From positions 1 to 64,000 of the forward strand of contig CAXTVI010000023.1 of NCBI GenBank assembly GCA_964247695.1: DNA of 64,000 bases, written 5' to 3'. This DNA is from Lichenicoccus sp964247695 (lineage in GTDB: Bacteria > Pseudomonadota > Alphaproteobacteria > Acetobacterales > Acetobacteraceae). Shown piece by piece: positions 1 through 7,853 of the stretch (within the stretch, counting starts at the first letter, position 1; each line of letters opens with the position of its first letter). Below the pieces are notes generated by a model that did no database searches, was not told where the DNA came from, and worked only from the letters and a program-made list of their open reading frames with translations. A program made the position numbers and the translations under genes.

Positions 1-55
1 GAGCGCCGGTCTCCAAAACCGGAGGTTGCGGGTTCGAGACCCTCCGCCCCTGCCA
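1..55 (+). tRNA. trnW: tRNA-Trp (CCA anticodon), 3' part
   Basis: This is the 3' portion of a tRNA cut by the window edge. The anticodon loop reads ctCCAaa, which decodes UGG (Trp). It is followed by a GGTTCGAGAC T-arm and a 3' acceptor strand ending in an encoded CCA at 53-55. Its place directly upstream of secE-nusG is the usual alphaproteobacterial order. Confidence 0.93.
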
Positions 56-93
56 CTTGCCTGCCTGTCCCGCTTGAGATTGTACGGCGCAGG

Positions 94-116
94 GTTCCGT
101 CCGCTCCGGACGGAAC
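94..116 (+). terminator. Perfect hairpin between tRNA-Trp and secE
   Basis: GTTCCGTCCG (94-103) and CGGACGGAAC (107-116) form a perfect 10-bp stem with a 3-nt loop. No T-run follows, so it is not a textbook intrinsic terminator. It could act as an attenuator, an RNase processing site for the tRNA 3' end, or a stabiliser of the secE-nusG 5' leader. The structure is directly visible; the role is inferred. Confidence 0.55.
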
Positions 117-145
117 TGGATCATTGGTGTCTGGAAAGGTGCGGC

Positions 146-340
146 GTGGCGGTCAGTCCTGCGAAGTTCATCCGCGAAGTGAGGTCAGAGGTGACCAAGG
201 TCACCTGGCCGACCCGGCGCGAGACGCTGGTGACCACCGGGCTGGTGCTGGCCATGGCGGCGATTACCGCAATCTTCTTCTTTGCGGTCGACCAGATCAT
301 CGGCCTGGGCGTGCGCGCCCTGTTTGGCCTGGGAGGCTGA
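146..340 (+). CDS. secE: Preprotein translocase subunit SecE
   Basis: This small essential subunit of the SecYEG protein channel clamps SecY in the inner membrane. The 64-residue product starts at a GTG with a GGAAAGG ribosome site 7-13 bases upstream. It has the SecE signature (FIREVRSEVTKVTWPTRRE, about residues 7-25) followed by one membrane helix of about 20 residues, which is the normal short form in alphaproteobacteria. A longer in-frame start exists upstream, but it would run back into the tRNA and adds no family sequence. nusG follows after 10 bp, so the two are probably cotranscribed. Confidence 0.95.
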   Translation: MAVSPAKFIREVRSEVTKVTWPTRRETLVTTGLVLAMAAITAIFFFAVDQIIGLGVRALFGLGG

Positions 341-350
341 GGAGCAGGTC

Positions 351-881
351 ATGGCGAAGCGTTGGTATGTCGTGCACGTCTATTCTGGGTTCGAGAAGAA
401 AATCGCCCAGCAGATCAAGGAGCAGGCTGCCCAGAAGGGCCTGGCCGACCATTTCGACGAGGTGCTGGTGCCGTCCGAGGAAGTGCTCGAGGTCCGGCGC
501 GGCCAGAAGGTGAGCGCGGAACGCAAGTTCTTCCCAGGCTACGTGCTAGTGAAGATGGAGCTGACCGACGACGCCTGGCACCTGGTGAAGGACACACCGA
601 AGGTCACCGGCTTCCTGGGCACGCGCATGCGCCCGTCGCCGATCAGCGAGGCCGAGGCCGACCGGATCATGAAGCAGACTCAGGAAGGCGTCGAGCGCCC
701 GCGTCCGTCGGTGCTGTTCGAGATCGGCGAGCAGGTGCGTGTCGCCGACGGTCCCTTCACCAGCTTCAACGGCACCGTCGAGGATGTCGACGAGGAGAAG
801 GGCCGCCTCAAGGTCAGCGTGTCGATCTTCGGCCGCTCCACCCCCGTCGACCTCGAATACGGACAGGTCGAGAAGGTCTGA
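351..881 (+). CDS. nusG: Transcription termination/antitermination factor NusG
   Basis: NusG binds the RNA polymerase clamp, suppresses pausing, and links polymerase to Rho or to ribosomal protein S10. The 176-residue product begins MAKRWYVVHVYSGFEKK, the NGN domain start, and has a C-terminal KOW domain from about residue 125 (VRVADGPFTSFNGTVEDVD). The length is normal. The ATG has a GAGGAG site upstream. Unusually, the ribosomal genes rplK-rplA that commonly follow nusG are absent: only 19 bp further on the convergent pqi operon begins. Confidence 0.97.
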   Translation: MAKRWYVVHVYSGFEKKIAQQIKEQAAQKGLADHFDEVLVPSEEVLEVRRGQKVSAERKFFPGYVLVKMELTDDAWHLVKDTPKVTGFLGTRMRPSPISEAEADRIMKQTQEGVERPRPSVLFEIGEQVRVADGPFTSFNGTVEDVDEEKGRLKVSVSIFGRSTPVDLEYGQVEKV

Positions 882-900
882 TCCTTCACCGCCAGCCGGA

Positions 901-1545
901 TCAGGCCGGCGGCGGGGGCACCGGCGGCAGCGCCCGGATCATCTGCGCGACCTGGTCGGAGGCCTGTCCCAGCAGCGTGCTGAGGGAGGCAACCAGGGGG
1001 CCGGTCCCGGGACCGTCCGGCTGGCGATAGAGATGCAGGCTGCGGCTGGCGACGGGTGCACTGTCGGGGCGATGCACCGACAAGGTCGCCTGCAGTTCGG
1101 CGCGACCATCCTTGTCGGCGGCGAAACGCTGCACGTCCATCTCCACGAGGGCCAGCGGCGTCGTCGAGATCGCGCTGCCCTCGGTGAACACGCCGGTTCC
1201 CGGCAGGCGCTGGTTCAGGTCGAGGGCGAGCGTGCGGCCGATCATCTCGTCGAGCCCGTCCGCCCAAGCGGCATCCTCGACGGTGCGAAGCCGGTAATCC
1301 TCGTCGTTGCGCACGATATGGTCGCGTTGCAGGCTGGGGGTGACACTCGGCGTGCGGACCTCGACCGTCAGCGGGCCACCCGGGGCCGGCTGCCCAGGCA
1401 CGAACGCCAGCGTATAGTAGCTCGGGTCCGACCCGCCGCAGCCGGCGAGCAGCAGCGGCATCCCCACAGCCAGGATGCCAGCCAGCACGGCCCGACGCCT
1501 CGGGTGCAGGACACCCTGCTGCAGGGATGCGGCCAGATGTCTCAT
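901..1545 (-). CDS. pqiC: PqiC-type outer-membrane lipoprotein (ABC-type transport auxiliary)
   Basis: This is the auxiliary lipoprotein of the Pqi (paraquat-inducible) lipid-transport system and is expected to dock the PqiB tunnel to the outer membrane. The 214-residue product has a positively charged start, a hydrophobic stretch and a lipobox LLAGC near residue 36, then the PqiC-like domain (YYTLAFVPG...). Its ATG overlaps the pqiB stop as ATGA, so translation is likely coupled. The C-terminus is proline-rich (PPVPPPPA). Confidence 0.85.
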   Translation of the reverse strand: MRHLAASLQQGVLHPRRRAVLAGILAVGMPLLLAGCGGSDPSYYTLAFVPGQPAPGGPLTVEVRTPSVTPSLQRDHIVRNDEDYRLRTVEDAAWADGLDEMIGRTLALDLNQRLPGTGVFTEGSAISTTPLALVEMDVQRFAADKDGRAELQATLSVHRPDSAPVASRSLHLYRQPDGPGTGPLVASLSTLLGQASDQVAQMIRALPPVPPPPA

Positions 1546-3305
1546 GGGTTGCTCCGGCCGAAGATCAGCGACGAGGGGTGGCGGTTCAGGTAGTCGGTGA
1601 GCGACCGGATCGAGTGCGCGGTCGCATTGAGCTGGTCGAGCGTGCGCTGCAGGCTGTTGTGGAAGTCCGAGTTGCCGCCATAGGACGCGAGCGCGCCGTT
1701 GGCGTTGTCGATCGCCTTCTGCAACTGGTCGGTGATCTGCGGCAGCCGCTGCATGAACGGCGTCAGCCCGTGGTCGGCGTTCTGCACCAGATGGTCAGTG
1801 CTCGCCAGGGTCTGGTTCAGTTCGACCAGCGCCTGCTTGAGCTGCGGGCTCGCAACCGTTGCATCCGCGTGGGCGAGCAGGCTGCTCAGGCTGTCGCCGA
1901 TCTGCTCGAGCGGCAGCGCCGCCAGCTTCGCCGACACTGTCGACAGGCTGTCCATGATGCCGGCCATGCCGCCCGGCTGGCTTGGCAGCACGATGGCGTC
2001 GCCCTCGAGCGAGATCTTCTCCGGCTGCGCCTTGGGCACGAAAGCCAGCGAGATCATGGCGCTGCCGGTAAGCAGGTTCTCGGTGTCGGTTTCGGCGCGC
2101 AGCCCGCGATTCACCATCGCCTGTGTGATGGTGAAGATCGAGCTGCCCTGCATCTCCTGGTCCGACAGCACGCGCTCCGGCTGCACCTCCATTGCCACCC
2201 GGACCTGGGCATCGCCGGTGTTCTGGTCGATCTGCAGCTTGACCTCGGTGACCTCGCCGACCTGGATGCCGAACATCTCGACCGGGCTGCCGGTATCGAG
2301 ACCCTTCACCGAGCTGCGCAGGTAGGTCACGACATGCACCCGCTCATGGTATCCCGCGGTGTCGGCCGCCTGCTTGCTCTCGTAGAGCTTGAACACGGTG
2401 CCGCCTGGGGCCTGCTCGGACTGCTTGCCGCGCCGCTGGCTCGGCAGACCGAAGGCGATGCCGCCGGAGAGCAGCGCCTGCAGGCTCTCGACCTGGAGAT
2501 GCAGCCCGCTGCTGCCGCCGAAATCCACCCGCAAGCCGGACACGTCCCAGAAGCGAGTGTCGCGCCGCAGGAACGCGTCATAGGGATGCTTGACGAACAC
2601 CTGCACCGGGATTTGGCCGCGCCCGTTCGCCGGCAGCTTGTAGCCGAGCACCTCGCCAGCCTGGACGTCGCGGAAGAACACCGGCGAGCCCTGGCCGAGC
2701 GAGCCGAGCGAGCCGGTCATCAGGGTGAAGGTCTGCCCCGGCTCGTCGGAACGCACGCCGGGCGGCGAATCGAGGCCCACGAAATGCGTTTCGCCGACAG
2801 GCTCCCCTGGCTTGCCGGGATCGATGGCGATGAATGCACCCGAGATCAGGGTATCGAGGCCGCTGACGCTGGCGCCGCTGAGGCGTGGCCGGACCACCCA
2901 GAACTTGGCGTTCCTGGTCAGCAGCGGCGCCGACTGCGAACTCATCTGTACACGCACGTCCACGTGCTGCAGGTCGTGGCTGAGTTCGATCCCCTCGACT
3001 GTGCCAAGGCCGACCGCCTTGTGCTTGACCTGAGTCTGCCCGGCGGTCAGGCCGTCGGCGCTGTCGAACTGGATGGTGATCTCGGGCCCGCGCCGGGAGA
3101 TCGTCTGCCAGCCGAGATAGGCGCCGATCGCCACCACGATGATCGGGATCAGCCAGATCAGCGAGAACCGCGTCGGCCGCGCCCCTGCCTCGGGCACGCC
3201 GCCGCCGCCGGATGCCGGCGGCTGCCCACTGCCGCCGCCGCCGGACGACGGCACGCCTTGCCCCGGCTCCGCTTGCCCCGGAGGACCCCCTGCATTCCCG
3301 CTCAC
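1542..3305 (-). CDS. pqiB: PqiB, MCE-domain lipid-transport protein
   Basis: MCE proteins form hexameric rings or tubes that shuttle phospholipid across the periplasm. The 587-residue product has a Gly/Pro-rich cytoplasmic tail (about 1-45), one membrane helix (about 48-66) and three successive MCE domains. A long C-terminal helical region (LEQIGDSLSSLLAHADATV and onward) would form the tunnel wall. The chosen start is a GTG forming GTGA with the pqiA stop, matching the overlap style of the operon. An in-frame extension to about 3635 exists but lies inside pqiA. Confidence 0.9.
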   Translation of the reverse strand: MSGNAGGPPGQAEPGQGVPSSGGGGSGQPPASGGGGVPEAGARPTRFSLIWLIPIIVVAIGAYLGWQTISRRGPEITIQFDSADGLTAGQTQVKHKAVGLGTVEGIELSHDLQHVDVRVQMSSQSAPLLTRNAKFWVVRPRLSGASVSGLDTLISGAFIAIDPGKPGEPVGETHFVGLDSPPGVRSDEPGQTFTLMTGSLGSLGQGSPVFFRDVQAGEVLGYKLPANGRGQIPVQVFVKHPYDAFLRRDTRFWDVSGLRVDFGGSSGLHLQVESLQALLSGGIAFGLPSQRRGKQSEQAPGGTVFKLYESKQAADTAGYHERVHVVTYLRSSVKGLDTGSPVEMFGIQVGEVTEVKLQIDQNTGDAQVRVAMEVQPERVLSDQEMQGSSIFTITQAMVNRGLRAETDTENLLTGSAMISLAFVPKAQPEKISLEGDAIVLPSQPGGMAGIMDSLSTVSAKLAALPLEQIGDSLSSLLAHADATVASPQLKQALVELNQTLASTDHLVQNADHGLTPFMQRLPQITDQLQKAIDNANGALASYGGNSDFHNSLQRTLDQLNATAHSIRSLTDYLNRHPSSLIFGRSNP

Positions 3306-4708
3306 GCCTGTGCTGGCTCCGCCCTTGCGGCGCTTCCAGGCAACCGCGTTTCCCCGAAGGCCGGCCCGTTCAGGCCGGCGGCGTCCCACATGACCCTCGG
3401 GTCGAAGCAGTCGGCTGCAAATATGGTCAATATCACAACCGCGGCGAACGACATCATTCCGGCATCGGCATTGACGTTGGCCAGCGCGCTGAAGTGTACC
3501 ACCGCGACCAGGATGGAGATCATGAACACGTCGATCATCGACCAGCGGCCGACGAAATCGATGATCCGGAACAGCTTGGAGCGCAGCACCAGCCGGTTGG
3601 CGGAGCCGCGCCAGGTCGCAAAGCACATCACGCACAGGCCCAGCACCTTGAGCACCGGCACCGTCACGCTGGCGAACAGCACCAGGATCGCGAGCGGCAG
3701 CATTCCGGCCTCATACAGCTCGCCCACCCCCTGCAGGATGGTATGGTCGCCGCCGCGGTTGAGCTTGATGATGGTCATCACCGGTAAGGCGTTCGCCGGC
3801 AGATAGAGCACCACGGCGCTGAAGATGAGCGCCATGGTCCGCCTGACGCTGTCCGGCTTGCGCCGGTACAGCCGCGCGCCACAGCGCGGACAGCCGCCGA
3901 CGCAGACCTCGAGGGAAAGCTTCGTGGGCGAGCAGCTGACCAACCCGCAGGACAGGCACGAGACCATGTGTTCCGGCGGCGGCGGCACCTCGTGGATGTC
4001 GATCTCCGGGCCGAACGGGCGATGCACCGGATGCCGATGCGCGAGCCGCACCCGGCGCCGCGACCAGATCACGTCGGTGTCGAGCGTGGAGTCCGTAACC
4101 CCCAGCGTCAGCATCAGGCCGGCCAGCGCATAGACCGCGGCGCCCACCTGGATGTCGGCGAGGTCGATCAGCTTGGTGTAGGCGACGAGGACGCCCAGCA
4201 TGTACACCTCGATCATCGACCAGGGCCGCAGCCGGTCGTACCAGCGCATCATCGCGGTGACCCGCAGCGGCAGCCGGTGATGCAGCGCGCCGAACAGGAT
4301 GCCCAGCATGAGCAGGATGACCACGGCCGGGAACACGATGGTCACCAGCGCGATCAGGCCCCCGGCGATGCCCCAGCCATCGCGCAGCAGCTCGATCGGC
4401 CCGGTGAACAGGGTGATGGTGCGGCTGCGGCCATAGATGCTGATGGTCATCAGCGGTTGCGTGATGCTCAGCAGGTAGAGCACCAGCGAGGTGAGGCAGA
4501 AGGCGAGCGGAGTTGCGATCGGCGGATTGGTGCGGCGGCGCCCGAGCATCGTGTCGCAGCGCACGCAATGCATGATCTGACCGGGCGCCAGCCCCGTCGA
4601 GCGCTGCACCAGGCCACAGCTGCGGCATTCGCAGAGATGCGGCAGTCCGCGCAACGTCGATCCGGGCGCCCCGAGCAGGGCGCGCAGCCGGGCGGTGCGG
4701 GAGCTCAT
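3302..4708 (-). CDS. pqiA: PqiA, integral membrane component of the Pqi system
   Basis: PqiA is the inner-membrane partner of PqiB. The 468-residue protein is a tandem of two similar halves. Each half starts with a zinc-ribbon-like pair of CxxC motifs (CECRSC and CVRC in the first; CLSC and CPRC in the second), followed by four or so hydrophobic helices. The ATG at 4708 was chosen because sequence further upstream reads into a low-complexity stretch and the tRNA-Thr region. It is first in the operon pqiA-pqiB-pqiC, with 4-base overlaps throughout. Confidence 0.9.
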   Translation of the reverse strand: MSSRTARLRALLGAPGSTLRGLPHLCECRSCGLVQRSTGLAPGQIMHCVRCDTMLGRRRTNPPIATPLAFCLTSLVLYLLSITQPLMTISIYGRSRTITLFTGPIELLRDGWGIAGGLIALVTIVFPAVVILLMLGILFGALHHRLPLRVTAMMRWYDRLRPWSMIEVYMLGVLVAYTKLIDLADIQVGAAVYALAGLMLTLGVTDSTLDTDVIWSRRRVRLAHRHPVHRPFGPEIDIHEVPPPPEHMVSCLSCGLVSCSPTKLSLEVCVGGCPRCGARLYRRKPDSVRRTMALIFSAVVLYLPANALPVMTIIKLNRGGDHTILQGVGELYEAGMLPLAILVLFASVTVPVLKVLGLCVMCFATWRGSANRLVLRSKLFRIIDFVGRWSMIDVFMISILVAVVHFSALANVNADAGMMSFAAVVILTIFAADCFDPRVMWDAAGLNGPAFGETRLPGSAARAEPAQA

Positions 4709-4858
4709 GGCCGGCCGGTACCGGGAAAACGAAGCAGGTCGGGCACCGGGGGGTCTCCGTGGTAGCGCCCGGGCAGATGGTGCGGGGCAGATGGGACGAC
4801 AAGCAGGCTGAAGACAGTATGGCAGGCAACCGTCAACGGGCCATGAACGGTGTTCAGG

Positions 4859-4887
4859 TTGCAGCATCAGCGCGGGTTTTGTATAGG
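4859..4887 (+). promoter_or_regulatory. Candidate sigma-70 promoter of tRNA-Thr
   Basis: TTGCAG (4859-4864) is separated by 17 bp from TATAGG (4882-4887), and the mature tRNA begins 13 bp later. Spacing and position fit a housekeeping promoter. It is a match by eye only. Confidence 0.45.
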
Positions 4888-4900
4888 GCGCACGCAGTCT

Positions 4901-4975
<75 letters not shown>

Positions 4976-5101
4976 TTGTCCTCGTCCGTGTCAATTCTTG
5001 AAACGGCTGGCTGGAAATTGCGACGGCGGGTGCGCCGGCCCCTCCGGCGGCGCGGCCGGCGCAGCCTTGTGTCCCCCAATGCGTGCGGCATACTCGCAGG
5101 C

Positions 5102-6826
5102 ATGCAGGCCGATCCCGATCCGGGCGCAGCGGAGACCTTCGCGGCAACAGAGGCGCCGGCCTCGCCGCAGGTGCCGGCGGAAGCGGTCACCGGTGTGGTT
5201 CCCGCCGGCGATCCGGGTGCCCCGGCAGCCGACCCCCTCTGGCTGCAGCCGGAGCGGCAGAGCGTATCAGCCCTGCGACGTGCGCCGGTGCTCGCCCGGC
5301 ACGCCCGCACCAGCGGCAGCACGCGACGCATCGAGACGACTTACTACGACACGCCGGACCGCCTGCTGTTCGGGGCAGGACTGTCGCTGCGGGTGGACCG
5401 GCTCGGACGCCGCCTCGTCCAGACCCTGTCCAGGCGCACGCGCCAGGCCGCCGCCGCCACGGATGCCTGGTCGTGCTCCCTGCGGACCGGCGTGCCGGAT
5501 CTGGCCGGTCTCGCGCATCCGCAGGCGGACTGGCTGCCGCCCGGCGTGCGCGATGGCCTGCTGCGCGGCCCGCTGGCACCGGTCTTTGCGGTCACGCTGC
5601 GTCGTCACATGCGTCGCCTCGAGCTGCCTGACGCCCTGGTCGACGTCGTCTTCGAGGATGGCGAAATCGACGCACAGGGGCGGCAGCACCCCCTCGACCG
5701 GATCAGCCTGGTGCTGCGTGCCGGCGAGGCTCCGGCGCTGTACGAGATCGCACAGCGGCTACTCGAGGTGGCGCCGCTGCGGATCGGCGCCGATGACCCG
5801 GTCCTGCTCGGCTATGCCCTGGCCACGCAATCCGACATGCGCGCGGAGAAGGCGGCTGCCTCGACCCTGACGCCAGCCGCGACGATGGACGACGCGATCG
5901 CCGGCATCCTGGGGGCCTGCCAGGCGCATCTGCAGGCCAACCAGGGTGTCGCCCTGAACGGCCGCACACCGGATGGCGTGCACCAGATGCGCGTCGCGCT
6001 GCGCCGCGCGCGCTCGATGCTGTCCCTGCTGCGTCGCGACCTGCCGTCCGGCACCATGGCGGGACTGGCGCGCGAGGCGAAGTGGGCCGCCGATCAACTC
6101 GGCCCGGCGCGCGGCTGGGATGTCTTCCTGGCGCACACCCTGAACGACGCCCTGACGGATCGGACCCGGTCGGACGGCAGCGGCCCGGACTTCCAGGCGC
6201 TGCGTCAGGCCGGCGAGGCGCCCCGCGCGCGTGCCTACCGGACGGTCAGGACGTTGATCACGGCGCGGCGCTTCAGCCGCTACCAGCTCACGCTGGGCCA
6301 GTGGATCGCGCGGCGCGGCTGGCGCAACGAGGTCACCCCCGAACGGCTTGCGCTGCTGGCGGACCAGGCCGCACAGGTGGCCGCCCGGATGCTGGGCCGG
6401 CTGCATCGCAAGGCGCTCAGGCAGGGCGCGCACTTCAGGCGCCTGTCGTCCATCGAGCGGCACGAGCTGCGCATCACGCTGAAGAAGCTGCGCTACGCCA
6501 CCGAGTTCTTCCTGCCGCTGTTCGAGGCACCCGATCACGCGCACCGCTTCGTGCGGCGGCTGAGCCGCCTGCAGGAGGCGCTCGGGCTCGACCATGACGC
6601 CGCCGAGACCCGGCCCCTGCTGGATGAGCTGGGGCGACGTGGCGGCGCGAGCGGCGTGCACCAGGCGATCGGTGTGGTGATCGGCTGGCAGGCCCGCGAG
6701 GAGCTCGTCAACCTGGAGACGCTGTCGGCGCAATGGCAGCGGTTCAAGGCCCTGCCGCCATTCTGGCCGAAACTGCCAAAGCCGGTCAGTGCCGCAGCAG
6801 CGCCAGCAGGACCTCGGCCAGGATGA
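5102..6826 (+). CDS. CYTH-CHAD protein with a degenerate CYTH domain
   Basis: CYTH-CHAD proteins (YgiF-like) normally hydrolyse inorganic triphosphate in the CYTH tunnel, while CHAD binds polyphosphate. The 574-residue product has a low-complexity Ala/Pro-rich N-tail (1-45), a CYTH-like region (about 46-240, with the clear landmark YYDTPDRLLF at 81-90), and a CHAD domain (about 262-565, with GVHQMRVALRRARS at 292-305). The first CYTH strand, normally ExExK, reads LWLQPE here, and a later acidic strand reads SLVLRAG, so metal and phosphate ligands appear lost. CHAD histidines and arginines look intact. A polyphosphate-binding rather than catalytic role is likely. The start ATG is the first one beyond Arg-rich junk sequence. 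Confidence 0.85.
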   Translation: MQADPDPGAAETFAATEAPASPQVPAEAVTGVVPAGDPGAPAADPLWLQPERQSVSALRRAPVLARHARTSGSTRRIETTYYDTPDRLLFGAGLSLRVDRLGRRLVQTLSRRTRQAAAATDAWSCSLRTGVPDLAGLAHPQADWLPPGVRDGLLRGPLAPVFAVTLRRHMRRLELPDALVDVVFEDGEIDAQGRQHPLDRISLVLRAGEAPALYEIAQRLLEVAPLRIGADDPVLLGYALATQSDMRAEKAAASTLTPAATMDDAIAGILGACQAHLQANQGVALNGRTPDGVHQMRVALRRARSMLSLLRRDLPSGTMAGLAREAKWAADQLGPARGWDVFLAHTLNDALTDRTRSDGSGPDFQALRQAGEAPRARAYRTVRTLITARRFSRYQLTLGQWIARRGWRNEVTPERLALLADQAAQVAARMLGRLHRKALRQGAHFRRLSSIERHELRITLKKLRYATEFFLPLFEAPDHAHRFVRRLSRLQEALGLDHDAAETRPLLDELGRRGGASGVHQAIGVVIGWQAREELVNLETLSAQWQRFKALPPFWPKLPKPVSAAAAPAGPRPG

Positions 6827-7849
6827 GGATCACGATGATGAACTCCATCGCCGCCGCGCGTCCGCTCGAGGCCTCCTCGTAGAGCGCCGCATACGTGTCG
6901 CGGATGATCGCAAGCTTGCGGTCCACAGCCGCGCTGACCGTGCTGACGCGGAACAGGTCGCGGGCCGCGGCATAGATGCGCGCGAGATAGACATCCTCGG
7001 TCACCTGCAGCGATATCGACCTTCTCGGTCAGCTCGGTGACCTCGGCCACCAGCGTGTACAGCCGGCGCGCCAGGCTGGCGAAGCGGCGCGAGCTGAGCA
7101 GGCCGCCGATGCGCTGGGTCTTCTCCACCAGATCGTACATGCTCGGCAGCTCGTCATCGAGCAGCTCGTCGTAGTAGCGCATCTCCAGCAACTACGCGTT
7201 CGCGACCTCGATCACGTCCAGCACGTCGTAATTGCCGCGCGGCTCGTAGATGAAGGCACGGTCCCAGGTGAGCACGGCAAGATCGTCGGTATAGTACGAG
7301 AACCGCTTGCGCAGCAGGTCAGCGCGCGCGCCCTCCGAGAGCGGGCGCCTTTCGCCCGACAGCAGCGGCACCAGGTCGCAGCGTTCCATCAGGGCGACGG
7401 CGCTGATCGGCGCATCGAAGGCACGCACCACGCCAACCAGGTAGTCCTCCTGCAGGATCGACCGCGCCGGCCGCGTCGGGCCGGTCCCAGCACCTCGTGC
7501 AGGTCCGCGTTCAGCCGGGCCCGGACCGGATGCGGCGAGTTCGGCCCGGTCGCGGCGTCCACTGGGTTGAGCCGCGCGGTGAAGGCGGCCCAGTCGCCGC
7601 CGCCGGCCGTCACCGAAAAAGGCACCTCGCCGTCCGGGAGTAAGCCGCCCCTGGTGCTGCTGCTGGAGGCGGTGCCGGCACGTCATAGGAGATCGCCTTT
7701 GGCGAGGTGGCCCGCAGCGTCCTGCGGGCGCTGCCGACGCCGGTATGCAGGCGCCAGATCTCCTCGGCCCGCACCAGGTCGGCGGCAGAGGCGAAGTCGA
7801 ACAGCCGGTAGACGATGATCTCGGCACCGACGACCTGCGGCTCCGGCAA
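6786..7849 (-). pseudogene. RMD1/DUF155-family membrane protein, decayed
   Basis: The reading is right for this family only if frames are switched. The N-terminus MPEPQVVGAEIIVYRLFDFA starts at 7849. The core, up to VLDVIEVANA, is followed by an in-frame TAG at 7192-7194 where the family has Gln (CAG). Translation then resumes in frame with LLEMRYYDELLDDELPSMYD. A further frameshift lies near 7010, before TEDVYLARIYAAARDLF, and the C-terminal membrane helix FIIVILILAEVLLALL ends at 6786. At least one more shift lies around 7480-7640. The gene follows homospermidine synthase by 4 bp and overlaps the CHAD gene 3' end by 41 bp. Family function is poorly defined (a C-terminal membrane-anchored protein). 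Confidence 0.8.
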
Positions 7850-7853
7850 CGGC

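Noticed and set aside
895..910. GCCGG/CCGGC inverted repeat between nusG and pqiC as terminator
   Set aside because: A 5-bp stem in GC-rich DNA is not distinguishable from chance.
1527..3806. Long plus-strand frame opposite pqiBC
   Set aside because: The composition is of a mirror frame, and PqiB/PqiC on the minus strand are well supported.
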